Source: Imbricaverruca yamaguchii (lineage: Eukaryota > Arthropoda > Thecostraca > Neoverrucidae). Taken from it: a DNA stretch of 64,000 nucleotides. The stretch spans positions 1,012,501-1,076,500 of the forward strand of contig JAOTOL010001468.1 of the NCBI GenBank assembly GCA_034440575.1. The letters run 5' to 3'. The first letter of the stretch is position 1. Each line of letters opens with the position of its first letter. Shown one piece after another: positions 48,091 to 59,066 of the stretch. The translations under genes were made by a program, and so were the position numbers. The notes beneath the pieces are model-generated. The model had not been told where the DNA came from. It was given only the letters and a program-made list of their open reading frames with translations, and did no database searches.

Positions 48091-48380
48091 GTTACGCACT
48101 ACCTATGTAATATATGCTTTAAGGCATTCAGTGCTTATAAAAATTGTTCGGTGACCCAACGTTCTTCTGCTAAATTCCAGATCAGTGGCATATGTTTTAC
48201 AAGATCAGTAACCATCAGAAGTCTTATACAGGATTATCAGGCTCGAATAGGACTTCAGGTTTCAAAGTCAATTGGAGCCAAAATCAGTTGAATGGAAAAA
48301 GAAGTTCTTTAAACATTTATTCACTTTGTTTCAGAAAAAGCGTTTTTGCTCGTTTGGAAGTTCATGAAACATCAATTTAA
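48091..48380 (+). pseudogene. Degenerate C2H2 zinc-finger-like segment
   Basis: 48099 onward reads YLCNICFKAFSAYKN. The C-x2-C-x3-F spacing is canonical, and the positions expected for Leu, His and His hold Cys, Thr and Ser. After a frameshift comes SNHQKSYTG, like the end of a finger and its TG linker. At about 48327 SLCFRKSVFARLEVHE looks like another finger with a lost residue. No complete finger survives. The segment ends exactly at the TTAA of the adjoining element. Confidence 0.4.
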
Positions 48381-49238
48381 CCCACGCCGTCTCTCCGGTC
48401 AAATCCTCCCACCCCGTCTCGGGGGGTGGGGGGGACGGTTAAAGACCCCTCTCTAAAATCCAAACTAAGCATCGCACGAAAACGAAAGAGGTGTCATCGG
48501 AAAGCGCTCGACGAGTATGGTCCGGGTCCACCCTCCCCAAAAAATTACCCTAAAAGTGACGTCACAAGGGGGGCTAGATTTTCATGACTTTTCACGACTT
48601 ACGTTATGTTTTTGACTCTGGGGAGTTCATTTTGGGATATATGAAGAAGAAAAAATGAGAAAAAAAAAATATTTGGAATGAGAAAAGGACAGCGAAATCG
48701 ACCAGGGTTATAAATTTGTTTGGCCCCCAAAAAATAAATTCATTTTTTGGAAAGTTCAAAATTTTGAGTTTTTACGTTTTCTGTAATTTTCCTTTTCCAA
48801 TGGGTAGAGCAGACTGAGAAACGTTGATGGAAGTCAACTTGCCCTAATACAAAAAAAAGCTAACTTTAACCAGAATTCTGTATTTGAACTGCAATTTGGC
48901 AAATAGGCAAAATGTATATGCAGTCAAAAACGAAAAGAAAATGACACATTCAACTGGTGCGTTTTGTTGCATCCGTAAAGATAAGCTAACGCTGACATTT
49001 TCAATAAAATATCTGCATCCGTTAGAGCGTGACGACTGGTTGAACTTTTTTGGAGGTGACCTCACTTGACCTTGACTAACTCCTTGACCCTAGACGACCT
49101 GACCTAAAAGTTTTAAATCAGCAAGTCAAATTTATGTGGGAAAATGTATGCCAAATTTGGGCGCACTGCCTCGCGCCGTTCGTCCGCTATCCGCGAAAAA
49201 CCTGAGTGGGCGGTTGAAGACCCCCGAGACGGGACGGG
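48381..49238 (-). mobile_element. TTAA element (piggyBac-like MITE), full copy
   Basis: TTAA stands at 48377-48380 and 49239-49242. The ends are CCCACGCCGTCTC and, inverted, CCCGTCCCGTCTCGG, giving short imperfect terminal inverted repeats that begin CCC. TTAA duplication and CCC ends are hallmarks of the piggyBac superfamily. The 858-bp body matches the 59-kb copy in reverse orientation throughout. There is no transposase-length open frame, so it is non-autonomous. Confidence 0.85.
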
Positions 49239-49242
49239 TTAA

Positions 49243-49605
49243 TTTAGCATTGCATTCCTAAATGCTTTTTTCGTTCCAATCTGACGCCTTGTTTGCTGCT
49301 AAGACTCAACGCAAGTATTACGCCTTCTTGGATGTTTTAGCGGAATCAGATGTTGGCAACTATGACAGTCATAGTAAGATTGTGGTGACCATTGTGAATA
49401 CATGGCTAACAGACCTGGCGAATATGATGCGACTAACTCGGATAACTCCAAGCCAGTACGTTTTGAATTATAGGCGTTTTTGGGCTGCTATTGTAACACA
49501 GTTGATGCGCTATAGATTTATCTGAACGAATCCAGATATTTTCAACCATGTGTTCTTGGCATCTCTTTGAACGGTGCAGTGGGATATGCAAGAGCTTAGC
49601 TTATT
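49243..49605. other. Non-coding; unassigned 87-residue frame
   Basis: The plus frame at 49262-49525 (87 residues) has fairly normal composition, but I recognise no domain. Nothing else is seen. Confidence 0.4.
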
Positions 49606-51407
49606 CTAGAGTGGGATTACCAAGGAGCCCAGATGCACATCAAGTTTCACTTGGATGTCAGAAGTAAACATGAAAGCATATGAAATATTGTTGCTTGCTA
49701 GGTACGTGCCTAGCCGACGACACGCTACGATCTCAGTTGTCTTGGAAAGATGACTCATCATCTGCTTTAGTTGGAGGACACAGCAATATCTCGATTGGCT
49801 TTGCACATCGGCACGGTCTCGGCCGGCTCACCATCTAGTGTTATGTTAGCTCTCTGGAAGTATACCGATGGTCAGCGAGCAATCAATGATGCGCAAAAGC
49901 TGAGGGCAAGGCGATGTAGGCATCTATCCAGGCGGTAAGAGGCGCGCTGTCTAAGCCTGTCTTGTCCCTCTGCAAGAGTTCGTTCGCGTTACGGGTTTCA
50001 AAGTTCAGTAATGGGTATATGCTGGAAGTCTTCGAAATAGCAATTGGTGCTCTGGCCGTCGAGAAACCACCATCAACGTCATCTTTCACGTCGGCTGAGA
50101 CGTCAGCTCCCGCAGATGTGAAGTACTATTCAAAGATCTTGCCGTCTTGCACTGCTCTTCCCCTTTGGTAGATTGCGTCCTTGCATGCGGAGTGGATGGC
50201 TTTAGATAATGGCACCTGAGGATTTGCCCGAAAGCCAACCTCTCTGATGTGGTAAGAAGGGCGACCGTAGAACTCATGCGGTGCTATTTCCAACAGGCGT
50301 TTTTGCCGAGTTCCAGAGTGAGCGATCATCGACTTTGGCTTCAGATATCCAAAGAGTGACCCATGTTAGGCAGGCACAATCCCGCTGCGATATTTCTGCC
50401 AGCATTACTATTATCATAGGTCAATATTCTCTATAATCTAAGGTAGTTGAGTTTTCGATGACGTCTTCTTCGGCTGGGCAGTGGCGGTCTGTGACTGTTT
50501 GCCAAACCACCGCGAAACATTCAGCCAGATTGTCTGCGCCGGCGGCCGTGTCGGACGTGTTCCAGTTGGCAAACAGCTGGTGTCGGGGCTGTCGTCCGAG
50601 TCGGCTCGACTCCCGCATCGCGTTGGTGCACTCCATGGGTCGCGTCCGAGTCCGTCCGAGACGGGCGCCGGCGACGACCAGAAGCCGACGGTGGTCACAC
50701 CGGCGCCGGCAACGACCAGAAGCCGACGGTGGTCAAACGGGCGCCGGCAACGACCAGAAGCCGACGGTGGTCACACGGGCGCCGGCGACGACCAGAAGCC
50801 GACGGTGGTCACACCGGCGCCGGCGACGACCAGAAGCCGACGGTGGTCACACGGGCGCCGGCGACGACCAGAAGCCGACGGCGGTCACACGGGCGCCGGC
50901 AACGACCAGAAGCCGACGGCGGTCACACGGGCGCCGGCAACGACCAGAAGCCGACGGTGGTCACACGGGCGCCGGCAACGACCAGAAGCCGACGGTGGTC
51001 ACACGGGCGCCGGCGACGACCAGAAGCCGACGGTGGTCACACGGGCGCCGGCAACGACCAGAAGCCGACGGTGGTCACACCGGCGCCGGCGACGACCAGA
51101 AGCCGACGGTGGTCACACGGGCGCCGGCAACGACCAGAAGCCGACGGTGGTCATACGGGCGCTCGCGACGACCACAAGCCGAAGGTGTGTCCTTGATTAG
51201 CATGTCGTTCGTGTTGGTGTTGACATGATCCAATGTAGTGGGAACTGACAGGTGTGTTGGCTGCGATATCAGCCACGCCAGGCTCGATCCAGACACGCAT
51301 GCTCCGTGCCATCTCACATCAACTGTTTGCTTATTAATGAATTTATGGCTTACATCTCCGAACAATAATGTTGGCTTGCATATAGTATGGCATGTGTGCA
51401 GACACAT
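49606..51407 (-). pseudogene. Non-LTR retrotransposon pol relic, copy 2 (endonuclease to RT)
   Basis: Reading leftward from 51407: LLFGDVSHKFIN (worn GDFN box), SGSSLAWLISQPTHLS and TTLDHVNTN are the C-terminal part of an apurinic-type endonuclease. The frame then runs into the 38-bp array (51180-50660). Next come DNLAECFAVVWQTVTDRH (50636-50421), HEFYGRPSYHI (about 50275), FETRNANELLQ (about 50000), a single SLTIGILPES segment (about 49870) and CRRLGTYLASNNI (about 49700), which is RT. It is broken by stops and frameshifts and cut off before the AFD motif. It shows how the element was ordered, and complements copy 1. Confidence 0.8.
50660..51180. repeat. 38-bp minisatellite in retrotransposon copy 2, about 14 units
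   Basis: The unit GGCGACGACCAGAAGCCGAC then GGTGGTCACACGGGCGCC repeats with a steady 38-bp period (for example 50675, 50713, 50751, 50789). GGCAACG and CACACCGG variants are interspersed. Because 38 is not a multiple of three and the unit is stop-free, all three plus frames are open (239-256 residues), which is an artefact. Confidence 0.94.
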
Positions 51408-53007
51408 ACATCGTGGGGTCTGTGCTGCAGTATGTCCAACTTCATTTATATTTGAGCGTCAGCTGTAACAAAAAATTAGTCGATTCTCGTCAGAAAAGAT
51501 GCACTTATAATTTTGAATGTTATGTATATACGACTTATAGAACATGTCACGCCAGTTTCAGTACTAAATTGTGTCCAGGAGCACTATCCAGTCCCAAAGC
51601 TGACGACAATGAATAATGTTTGCCTTTGTTACTTTGGGAAATGATAATGATAAAATTGCCATAGGCCAGTCAATATGTTAATAGACGACAAAGTGTTGGA
51701 TAGAGGCTGCAGATATCCTCCCGGTTGAGTGTCGTTTTCAACTCAGGTTCCAAAATTTGACCGCACTGCTCCGGTGAGAGCGTCCCCAATCCATAGATTT
51801 GATAACGTAGTTAACATTCTGTGCATCGCCAGACATCCAATTAATCTGAAATGCTAAACTTCGCTAATGTATGACAAGGCGCCAACCGACCGTGAAGTCG
51901 GAATAGTTGGCAGTGTTTCCCAGGGCATCGCTTAACAGTATTGGGCTGGTGGGTCATTGCCGTTAATTCAAATGGTGTCACCTTCACACATTTCGAACTA
52001 CCGCTCACCAGTAGTGTTTCAGCATGGACATGCGATTGGAATGCGAATGGGTAGCGATCATGAGTGGGGAGAGGGGCCATCTCCCCTCTCCCATTGTAGC
52101 ATGTTAGAGGGGCATTTGTGTTTTTTTTTATTTTGCTGACGTCAAGGTTAATTTGTGGGAAACACGTCAGCTTCACGACAATAGCTGTCTTTGGGACATA
52201 TACGTAGGTAGACAAAAATGCTCGCTGCTCGGTTCTCACTTGTGTGTGCGTGATGATGTTTCACACCTTCCTGATGCAAAATGAGTAAAGCGGATTCAAG
52301 CATTCTCCGAGCGCACAACTCGTTGGCGTACCTCAGTTCAACTGGAAAATGCTAAGCAACTGTTGAGCACGCCCTCATTTCGTCACCGTGGTGGCTCGGC
52401 TGCCACCGAATTGCGTGGTGTTAAGCATATATGATTGGCTGGGTATGGCTGCAGTTTCATGAAGTACTGCATGATATTGCAATGTGATATAATGATACAC
52501 CAGTTCTCTCCAGGTATATTTCGCTAAACCGCGATGTCATGCAATGCAATCTGGGGTCACATAAAGGAGCTGCTGCTTATCGAATGAAAACAAAAGTATG
52601 TTGATTAAGCAGTGTATGCATAGTCTTTGAAGAGAGCTTTCTGCTGTAGATAGATATTGTGCCATGGTGGGGTATGATTGGTGCTGCAACTAAATTTCCC
52701 GGAAAATATATCTTTTAACATAATTAAAAACACAAAGTGTTCGTTTGGTGACGGGTTCCAGAAATGGTTCGATTCCCTTGGCCCTGACATACAGTATGCA
52801 ATTATCTACAACAGCAACACACCAGCTATTTTTCATGATTCAGGTAAAACTTAATGAAAATCTGACAGTTACCGAATGGATTCACTTCCCTTCTACGCAT
52901 TGGTCTACGTACATGAGATGAAAGAAAAGATGCTTAGTAGCTCATCTACATATTTTAGTTTGGCCTGAACTGAGATAGCGTAATCAACCTTCCTTGTCAC
53001 GAGGCTG
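51408..53007. other. Non-coding; short perfect hairpin
   Basis: 52067-52076 (GGGAGAGGGG) pairs exactly with 52083-52092 around a 6-base loop. The minus-strand frame at 51841-52239 (132 residues) spans it and resembles nothing I know. No gene is called. Confidence 0.5.
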
Positions 53008-53054
53008 TCAAACAGCCTCAAACAGCCTCAAACAGCCTCAAACAGCCTCAAACA
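53008..53054. repeat. 10-bp tandem repeat, about 5 copies
   Basis: CAAACAGCCT repeated head to tail without variation, so recent slippage. Confidence 0.95.
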
Positions 53055-53199
53055 CCAGCATCCTAGAGTATTCATGTCAATTGGCAGTGCATGAACGAGC
53101 AAGCGGTTCTGGAGGTCCCGAGGACATGAAGTCCTGCCTAGAAGCATGCGATTGCAGCAACCAGAATCAATCAAATCAAATCAACCAGAAACACGCTTG

Positions 53200-53760
53200 A
53201 ACCGCAGCACCCCCCCCCCCCCTCTCCGTCGGCACCGGTGTCGGCGGGAAGGGCACGGGCTGCGAGTCTGAAGCCAGGGGTGCGACGTCCGTCCAGCCCA
53301 CCGGCCACAAATCCGTGGTCCCATGCGGCGTGGCTAGCCACATCATAAAGTGGCCAGCAAATGAACCCCGTGCCAGCCGCCACCGCCGCAGCGTTTCTCA
53401 CCAGCCCGGCGGTGCCAGACTGGCGAGTCATCACTTACCGGGGGGCGGCCCGGACGCCAGCCTGATGCATGGTGAATGGGTACAAACACCATTGATCGGT
53501 AAAAGGCGACTGTTTGCTGAGTGGCCGCGGGGGCTGCCGGGAGGCTGGCGTGGGGGAGTCGGCGGGAGGGCGGGGGGTAGCCGCTACGTCAGCAGGACCC
53601 GGCGGTCGCTCCGTCCACGCCGACGGAAACTTTGGCTGGTCGCAGTTGTTGTAGTGTGGGCTCGTTGTGCGGCAACTTTGCTGTGGTCTGGCCATACTGG
53701 CGGATCCAGGCAGGGGTCAATCCGGCGATGCTCCCCCCCCCCCGATGCGCTCTTAAAGGG
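53200..53760. promoter_or_regulatory. GC-rich block with two C runs
   Basis: GC- and CpG-rich between C runs at 53210-53222 and 53733-53743. The plus frame at 53315-53803 (162 residues) is Arg/Gly-rich from composition. ACTGGCGGATCCAGGCAGGG near 53696 recalls ends of hAT-like elements, but no partner end is found. Confidence 0.3.
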
Positions 53761-54081
53761 GAAGTGTCTTTTGGCCCTTCCGAAATCAACAGAACTAAAC
53801 TAAATTTGAATGCCTTTGCTGAGGTTTAAAAATAGCGTCCGGTGGGAAAAAAATCCAATTTTAAAGGCATTCTTTATAATCGTTTGAAAGCCAATATGGT
53901 AGCATAGTAGAATCTGATATACATCGAGGGTTCCATGCTGCTCAAGCTCTGCTTACAGCAAGAGTTGACAATATCGGATCCGCCTGTGTGTTCACGTGCA
54001 CGAACGTTGACGTGGTACTAGACGTTGAACGTGAATGAGAACGTTATGGTAAACAAGAACAAAAATCCGATGACTTAGAAA
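53761..54081. other. Non-coding single-copy DNA
   Basis: No gene is recognised. Confidence 0.5.
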
Positions 54082-54259
54082 CGGTGGAGGTAGGCAGGGG
54101 CCTCATACACAGGAAATCATTTTCCCATTATCTTTTCAATGGGTCCCTTCATCAAATAGTGGTCTAAATCCGATACTTTCAACCACAAATACTGGGAGAA
54201 TGTGCACCCTCCAAATCCGTTCAACCCCTCTCCTGATGCAGTTCCTAGGTACGCCACTG
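54082..54259 (-). mobile_element. hAT-like MITE (possible)
   Basis: Read on the minus strand it begins CAGTGGCGTACCTAGGAAC at 54259, a form typical of hAT-family ends in many animals. The other end reads, on the plus strand, CGGTGGAGGTAGGCAGGGGC, an imperfect inverted match. No 8-bp target duplication is visible. Confidence 0.4.
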
Positions 54260-54902
54260 GGGGAGGAGCTGGACTGACGCCGAAATCCGAAAGTTGCCCC
54301 CCCCCCCCCTCCACAAACCAAGTGGGCTAGATCCGTCAGTGTCTGGCCACGTGCGACATGCAGAAATGTATCCCGCCACACAATGCTCCCAGCAGTTTGC
54401 CGGGGGCTCCCTCCTTTCCGAATGCTGAGTGACGTCAGAATATTTCCAAGTGGGTTTATTCTCATATATGCCGAGCCATGTATTCGCCCTTGAATGCACT
54501 GCGTCATTACTTCCTTCGCTGGGTTCGCTAGTTCATTCATTTAATAATTCATTGATTCATTCATTGATGTGTACCTATTCACCAATTTTCAGGTGTATTT
54601 TCAGATGTCCTTTTCCATGCATTACAACCGGCCCTGAACACTTCCGGGGCTGCTCCCCCATAGGAGTATATGCTAAACTTCTGAGGTGCTCGACAGTTCC
54701 CAGGAGTTCACAAGCACCTCTAAAAGACCACTTTTCACCCATGCATAACAACTTTCCAAGGTCATGGCGGCATAGGCAACTCTGGCTTCGCTGGGGCATG
54801 CGTACATGCATTTTTCCAATGAAGTAGGTTGACGGTAGTCGGCATTGTCGTGGACATCCTACAAAAAAAAACTAGAACGAACAGCCAAGGCAGCCTTGGT
54901 TT
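54260..54902. other. Non-coding; 13-base C run
   Basis: The C run lies at 54297-54309. No gene is recognised. A GTTCATTCATTTAATAATTC patch near 54530 is simple sequence. Confidence 0.5.
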
Positions 54903-55244
54903 GCCGCCCCGGTAGCTCAGCTGGTTGGAGCGCTGGCCTGCACTGGTCCCTGGCAACACAGGGTTCGAGTCGCTTCGCGCGCTCGCATTTAGCCCCCGGC
55001 CGGGAGTGTCAGTTGGCAGCTGGCCCGATAATGCCGGGGACGAGGTACCGGGCGGCCGTGTCGGTGCATTGGCGGCACGTTAAACTTTTGGTCTAAATTC
55101 TGCCGTTGAACTGGAGTTCATGGATCGGGTGGTGGGGCCAGGGTTCACGCAACAAGTTCTGCTTAGCAATAGAACCCTGGTTCCTCAAGCCACCCCAGCA
55201 ACAATTCGGATTAAATTTATAAAAATAAAAATAAAAATAAATAA
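54903..55244 (+). mobile_element. tRNA-derived SINE (family B), copy 2
   Basis: It aligns along its length with 19705-20035: GGTAGCTCAGCTGGTTGG A box, GGTTCGAGTCGCTTCGCG B box, GTGCATTGGCGGCACGTTAA, GAACTGGAGTTCATGGATCG and TAGCAATAGAACCCTGG. The tail is (AAAAT)n. No target-site duplication is evident here. Confidence 0.88.
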
Positions 55245-55915
55245 ACCGTGGAGTAGCAGGCGGCGAGACCATCGGGAATATGGCGCAATTTTAAATAAAC
55301 ATCGTGCGGGGAGTATGGGGTGGAAGGGACGCTAAAGCAGGGCTGGAATACATACATTGTTCGCGATTTTGATCTTCCAGAATGCTATCCTATTTGGACA
55401 GTTGCCCAACAAAGCAATGCAGTACCTTAATACTTTTTGCGTGTTGCCCAGGATGTGAGGTATTAGATACGGATCGTTATTCCAGCATCCGTGCATTGCA
55501 TAGCTATGACAGGAACTTGAGGCTGAATCCCTATGCTGGAATTAATCTTGTTTAACTTTGTATTCCTTTGTGATTTAAAATATTTCAGGTTGTTGAATGT
55601 ATAAGACAAAATGTTGCACTTCCTCAGAATTATGTACCTAAGAAAGTATATCACAATTATTTGAGTTTCATATATGTTGAAACATTTATTTTTTACATGT
55701 TACACTGAGTTGCAGAATGCCGGTTTAACGCTCGAAATATGCCTAAAAGGTCGGGCAAAGGCTCCGCCAGTCCTGAACGGGCTTTCCGGCCCGGCTTTCG
55801 CCTCTTACCATCTGCCACTTCTACTTCAAACGCATCAGATTCAAGCTCAGACTAGAAGATCAATAGTCCGCTTGGTCGCGGGGAAAACAGCGAGAAAACT
55901 TGTCGCGTTCTCGAT
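55245..55915. other. Non-coding, AT-rich
   Basis: No gene is recognised. Confidence 0.5.
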
Positions 55916-56460
55916 TTTGCCGAGTAGCTGAAACGCCGGCGGGCAGGCACGCGGCCGTCGACGCTCCGCTCGGCAGTAAAGCCGCGATTTCGGCACCGTG
56001 TGCGACAGGAAATTTCCGCAGCGTGCCACCTATCTGGCCGGCTGCCAGCCAACAGTGGGCGTCCGGGTGGTTTTATTTTCTTTCCGTCAACCACTCGCCG
56101 GTTGTTCATTGTCGACAGCTGACGACAATGCGGCTCGCTGGCACAATTTAGCGCCGTGCTCACCACGAACCAGAGCAGTGCAGTCGTACCGAAGACGATT
56201 CCGAGACGGCAAACATTCCATTGAAGCCGTCCGGAGGAACATACGAGCGCACAGTGGTCCGGCTCCTCGGCGTCGGTTTATTATTTCGCTCGCGCGGCCA
56301 TCTTCGTCCGCCGTAGCGGGCAGCAAACCCACGTCACGATAACAAAGCAAAAACGGCCACAATCAGCGTCCGACCAGAAATCAATCGCGGCCCGGAGGCT
56401 GGAAATCGAACAAAGCATTGGCGCAGGCCGCACACACACACACACACACACACCGGTCAC
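55916..56460. promoter_or_regulatory. CpG-rich block ending in an (AC) tract
   Basis: Dense CpG with AT islets (GGTTTATTATTTCGCTCG near 56275, CCAGAAATCAATCGCGG near 56380) and an (AC)11 run at about 56430-56452. It precedes the 29-bp array, repeating the block-plus-array layout seen elsewhere. Confidence 0.35.
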
Positions 56461-56522
56461 CGGACCGTGGCGGTACCACCGGACAGCGGACAGCCAGCGG
56501 ACCACGCTGGACTGGCCACATA

Positions 56523-57150
56523 CTGGTGGTCAGCCTGCTCCAGGCAACACACAGGTGGTCAGCCTGCTCCAGGCAACACACAGGTGGTCAGCCTGCTCCA
56601 GACAACACACAGGTGGTCAGCCTGCTCCAGGCAACACACAGGTGGTCAGCCTGCTCCAGACAACACACAGGTGGTCAGCCTGCTCCAGGCCACACTCAGG
56701 TGGTCAGCCTGCTCCAGACAACACACAGGTGGTCAGCCTGCTCCAGGCCACACCAGGTGGTCTGCCTGCTCCAGGCAACACACAGGTGGTCAGCCTGCTC
56801 CAGACAACACACAGGTGGTCAGCCTGCTCCAGACAACACACAGGTGGTCAGCCTGCTCCAGACAACACATAGGTGGTCAGCCTGCTCCAGACAACACACA
56901 GGTGGTCAGCCTGGTCCAGGCAACACACAGGTGGTCAGCCTGCTCCAGACAACACACAGGTGGTCAGCCTGCTCCAGGCAACACACAGGTGGTCAGCCTG
57001 CTCCAGGCAACACACAGGTGGTCAGCCTGCTCCAGGCAACACACAGGTGGTCAGACTGCTCCAGGCAACACACAGGTGGTCAGCCTGCTCCAGGCAACAC
57101 ACACAGGTGGTCAGCCTGCTCCAGGCAACACACACAGGTGGTCAGCCTGG
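56523..57150. repeat. Minisatellite, 29-bp unit, about 21 copies
   Basis: The unit is GGTGGTCAGCCTGCTCCAGG then CAACACACA, with an alternating GACAACACA variant. Copies are very similar. Stop-free units give spurious plus frames of 267-294 residues. Confidence 0.95.
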
Positions 57151-57750
57151 ACAGGACGACACCCATCAGTGAGCAGTCGAGACGAGCATCCCAGCACGCC
57201 CGCTCGTCCGGCCGCGTATGAAACTCAATATTCGAACTCGGGACGCACAATGAGCCTGAAGGATCCATCTACAAAGGATATATCAGTGGATAATTGTGTT
57301 TGTGAATTGGTCCTTCCACCACCAATGCCACTTTCCATAGGACTAATATGACAGCGGCTGGAAGGCTCAACATTAAATGTAGCGCCGACCAGTAGATAAA
57401 TACAGAACAACTTGTGAGTGGATGACAAAAGTCAATGGACGAATGACTATTGTACGGCAGTGAATAGCGTGGTAGCACAAGCGAGCACTAGGTAACTACC
57501 AGTAGTCAGAGGCGCAAGTGATCAGCAGATAGAAGTTAGCGTTCAATAGACACTAGACCGTTTGTCAATAGACAGAAAAGGTCAATCGGCCAGGGAACAA
57601 AAGACAGGTTCAACGGAAGACACAATGGTACAGACACAATAGACCAAAATAGTTACATGTCAGAAGATGGTAGACGGCTGTCGATGAGAGACCAGTGTTT
57701 GCTGCGGACATGTTGGGGATATGCTCGGTGTATTTGCAACAGCGGACAAG
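57151..57750. other. Non-coding single-copy DNA
   Basis: No gene is recognised. Worn GACAGT/AGTAGAC words after 57490 foreshadow the next array. Confidence 0.5.
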
Positions 57751-58580
57751 TGGCAATTATATAGTCGGTGGCGCCACTATATAATTGCCAGTAGACCAAT
57801 TATATAGACCAGTAGACCGCCGGCAATTATGTACTCTGTGAGCGGTATTCACCAGTAGACAGTTGACAATTATGCACTATGTGAGCGGTATTCACCAGTA
57901 GACAGTTGACAATTATGTAACGGTGAGCGGTATTCACCAGTAGACAGTTGACAATTATGCACTATGTGAGCGGTATTCACCAGTAGACAGTTGACAATTA
58001 TGTAGACGGTGAGCGGTATTCACCAGTAGACAGTTGACAATTATGCACTATGTGAGCGGTATTCACCAGTAGACAGTTGACAATTATGCACTATGTGAGC
58101 GGTATTCACCAGTAGACAGTTGACAATTATGCACTATGTGAGCGGTATTCACCAGTAGACAGTTGACAATTATGCACTATGTGAGCGGTATTCACCAGTA
58201 GACAGTTGACAATTATGCACTATGTGAGCGGTATTCACCAGTAGACAGTTGACAATTATGCACTATGTGAGCGGTATTCACCAGTAGACAGTTGACAATT
58301 ATGCACTATGTGAGCGGTATTCACCAGTAGACAGTTGACAATTATGCACTATGTGAGCGGTATTCACCAGTAGACAGTTGACAATTATGCACTATGTGAG
58401 CGGTATTCACCAGTAGACAGTTGACAATTATGTAGACGGTGAGCGGTATTCACCAGTAGACAGTTGACAATTATGTAGACGGTGAGCGGTTTTCACCAGT
58501 AGACCAGTGATAATTATGTAGTCAGTGAGCGATAGTCACCAGTGGACAGGTGACAATTATGTAGTCGGTGAAAAGCGGGT
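57750..58580. repeat. Minisatellite, 43-bp unit, about 19 copies
   Basis: The unit is GTGAGCGGTATTCACCAGTA then GACAGTTGACAATTATGCAC then TAT. Units in 58020-58440 look identical to one another, and the edges carry GTAGACG and other variants. It is the most homogeneous array in the window, hence probably the most recently homogenised. Confidence 0.95.
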
Positions 58581-59062
58581 AATATTCAGCAGGGGCGGTC
58601 CAAGGCATCGAATTAGGGTGAGGCAGTCACCACTGCACCCCCACCTCCGAAAAAAAATCGTCGGATTTCGACTAATCTATTTTTCGGTTCCCAAAATTCG
58701 GAACTTCTTTGGTACCTATGTTTTTCACACAAAAATAGCCATGAAATTGTGCTTTAATGTATTTTTTGACTCTTTGATTTTAACCAATATACTACTTATA
58801 AAGTGATGAAGCTAGTGTGACCACTAATTTCCTCTCCAAATACCTACTTTTCAGCTGGCAAGCAAAATGACACAAAGAAAGTGACTTTGAGTTAGGTAAC
58901 ATGGCGTAAAAATAAGGTGTAAAATAAAATGTAATATGCCCATTTCATAGTCTAGCCTAACATTAATGAAAAAAGAGCATAATTCCCCAAAAAATTGGAA
59001 AATTGTTTTGTTTTTGTTTTTCAAAATTGACAATATAAAATCCCAATCAAACGGATCACTTT
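58581..59062. other. Non-coding, AT-rich
   Basis: No gene is recognised. CAGGGGCGGTCCAAGGCATC near 58590 resembles ends of some DNA transposons, without a partner end. Confidence 0.45.
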
Positions 59063-59066
59063 TTAA

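Noticed and set aside
58590..58625. DNA-transposon end CAGGGGCGGTCCA
   Set aside because: No matching inverted end or target duplication nearby; similar lone words at 53.70 and 62.83 kb.
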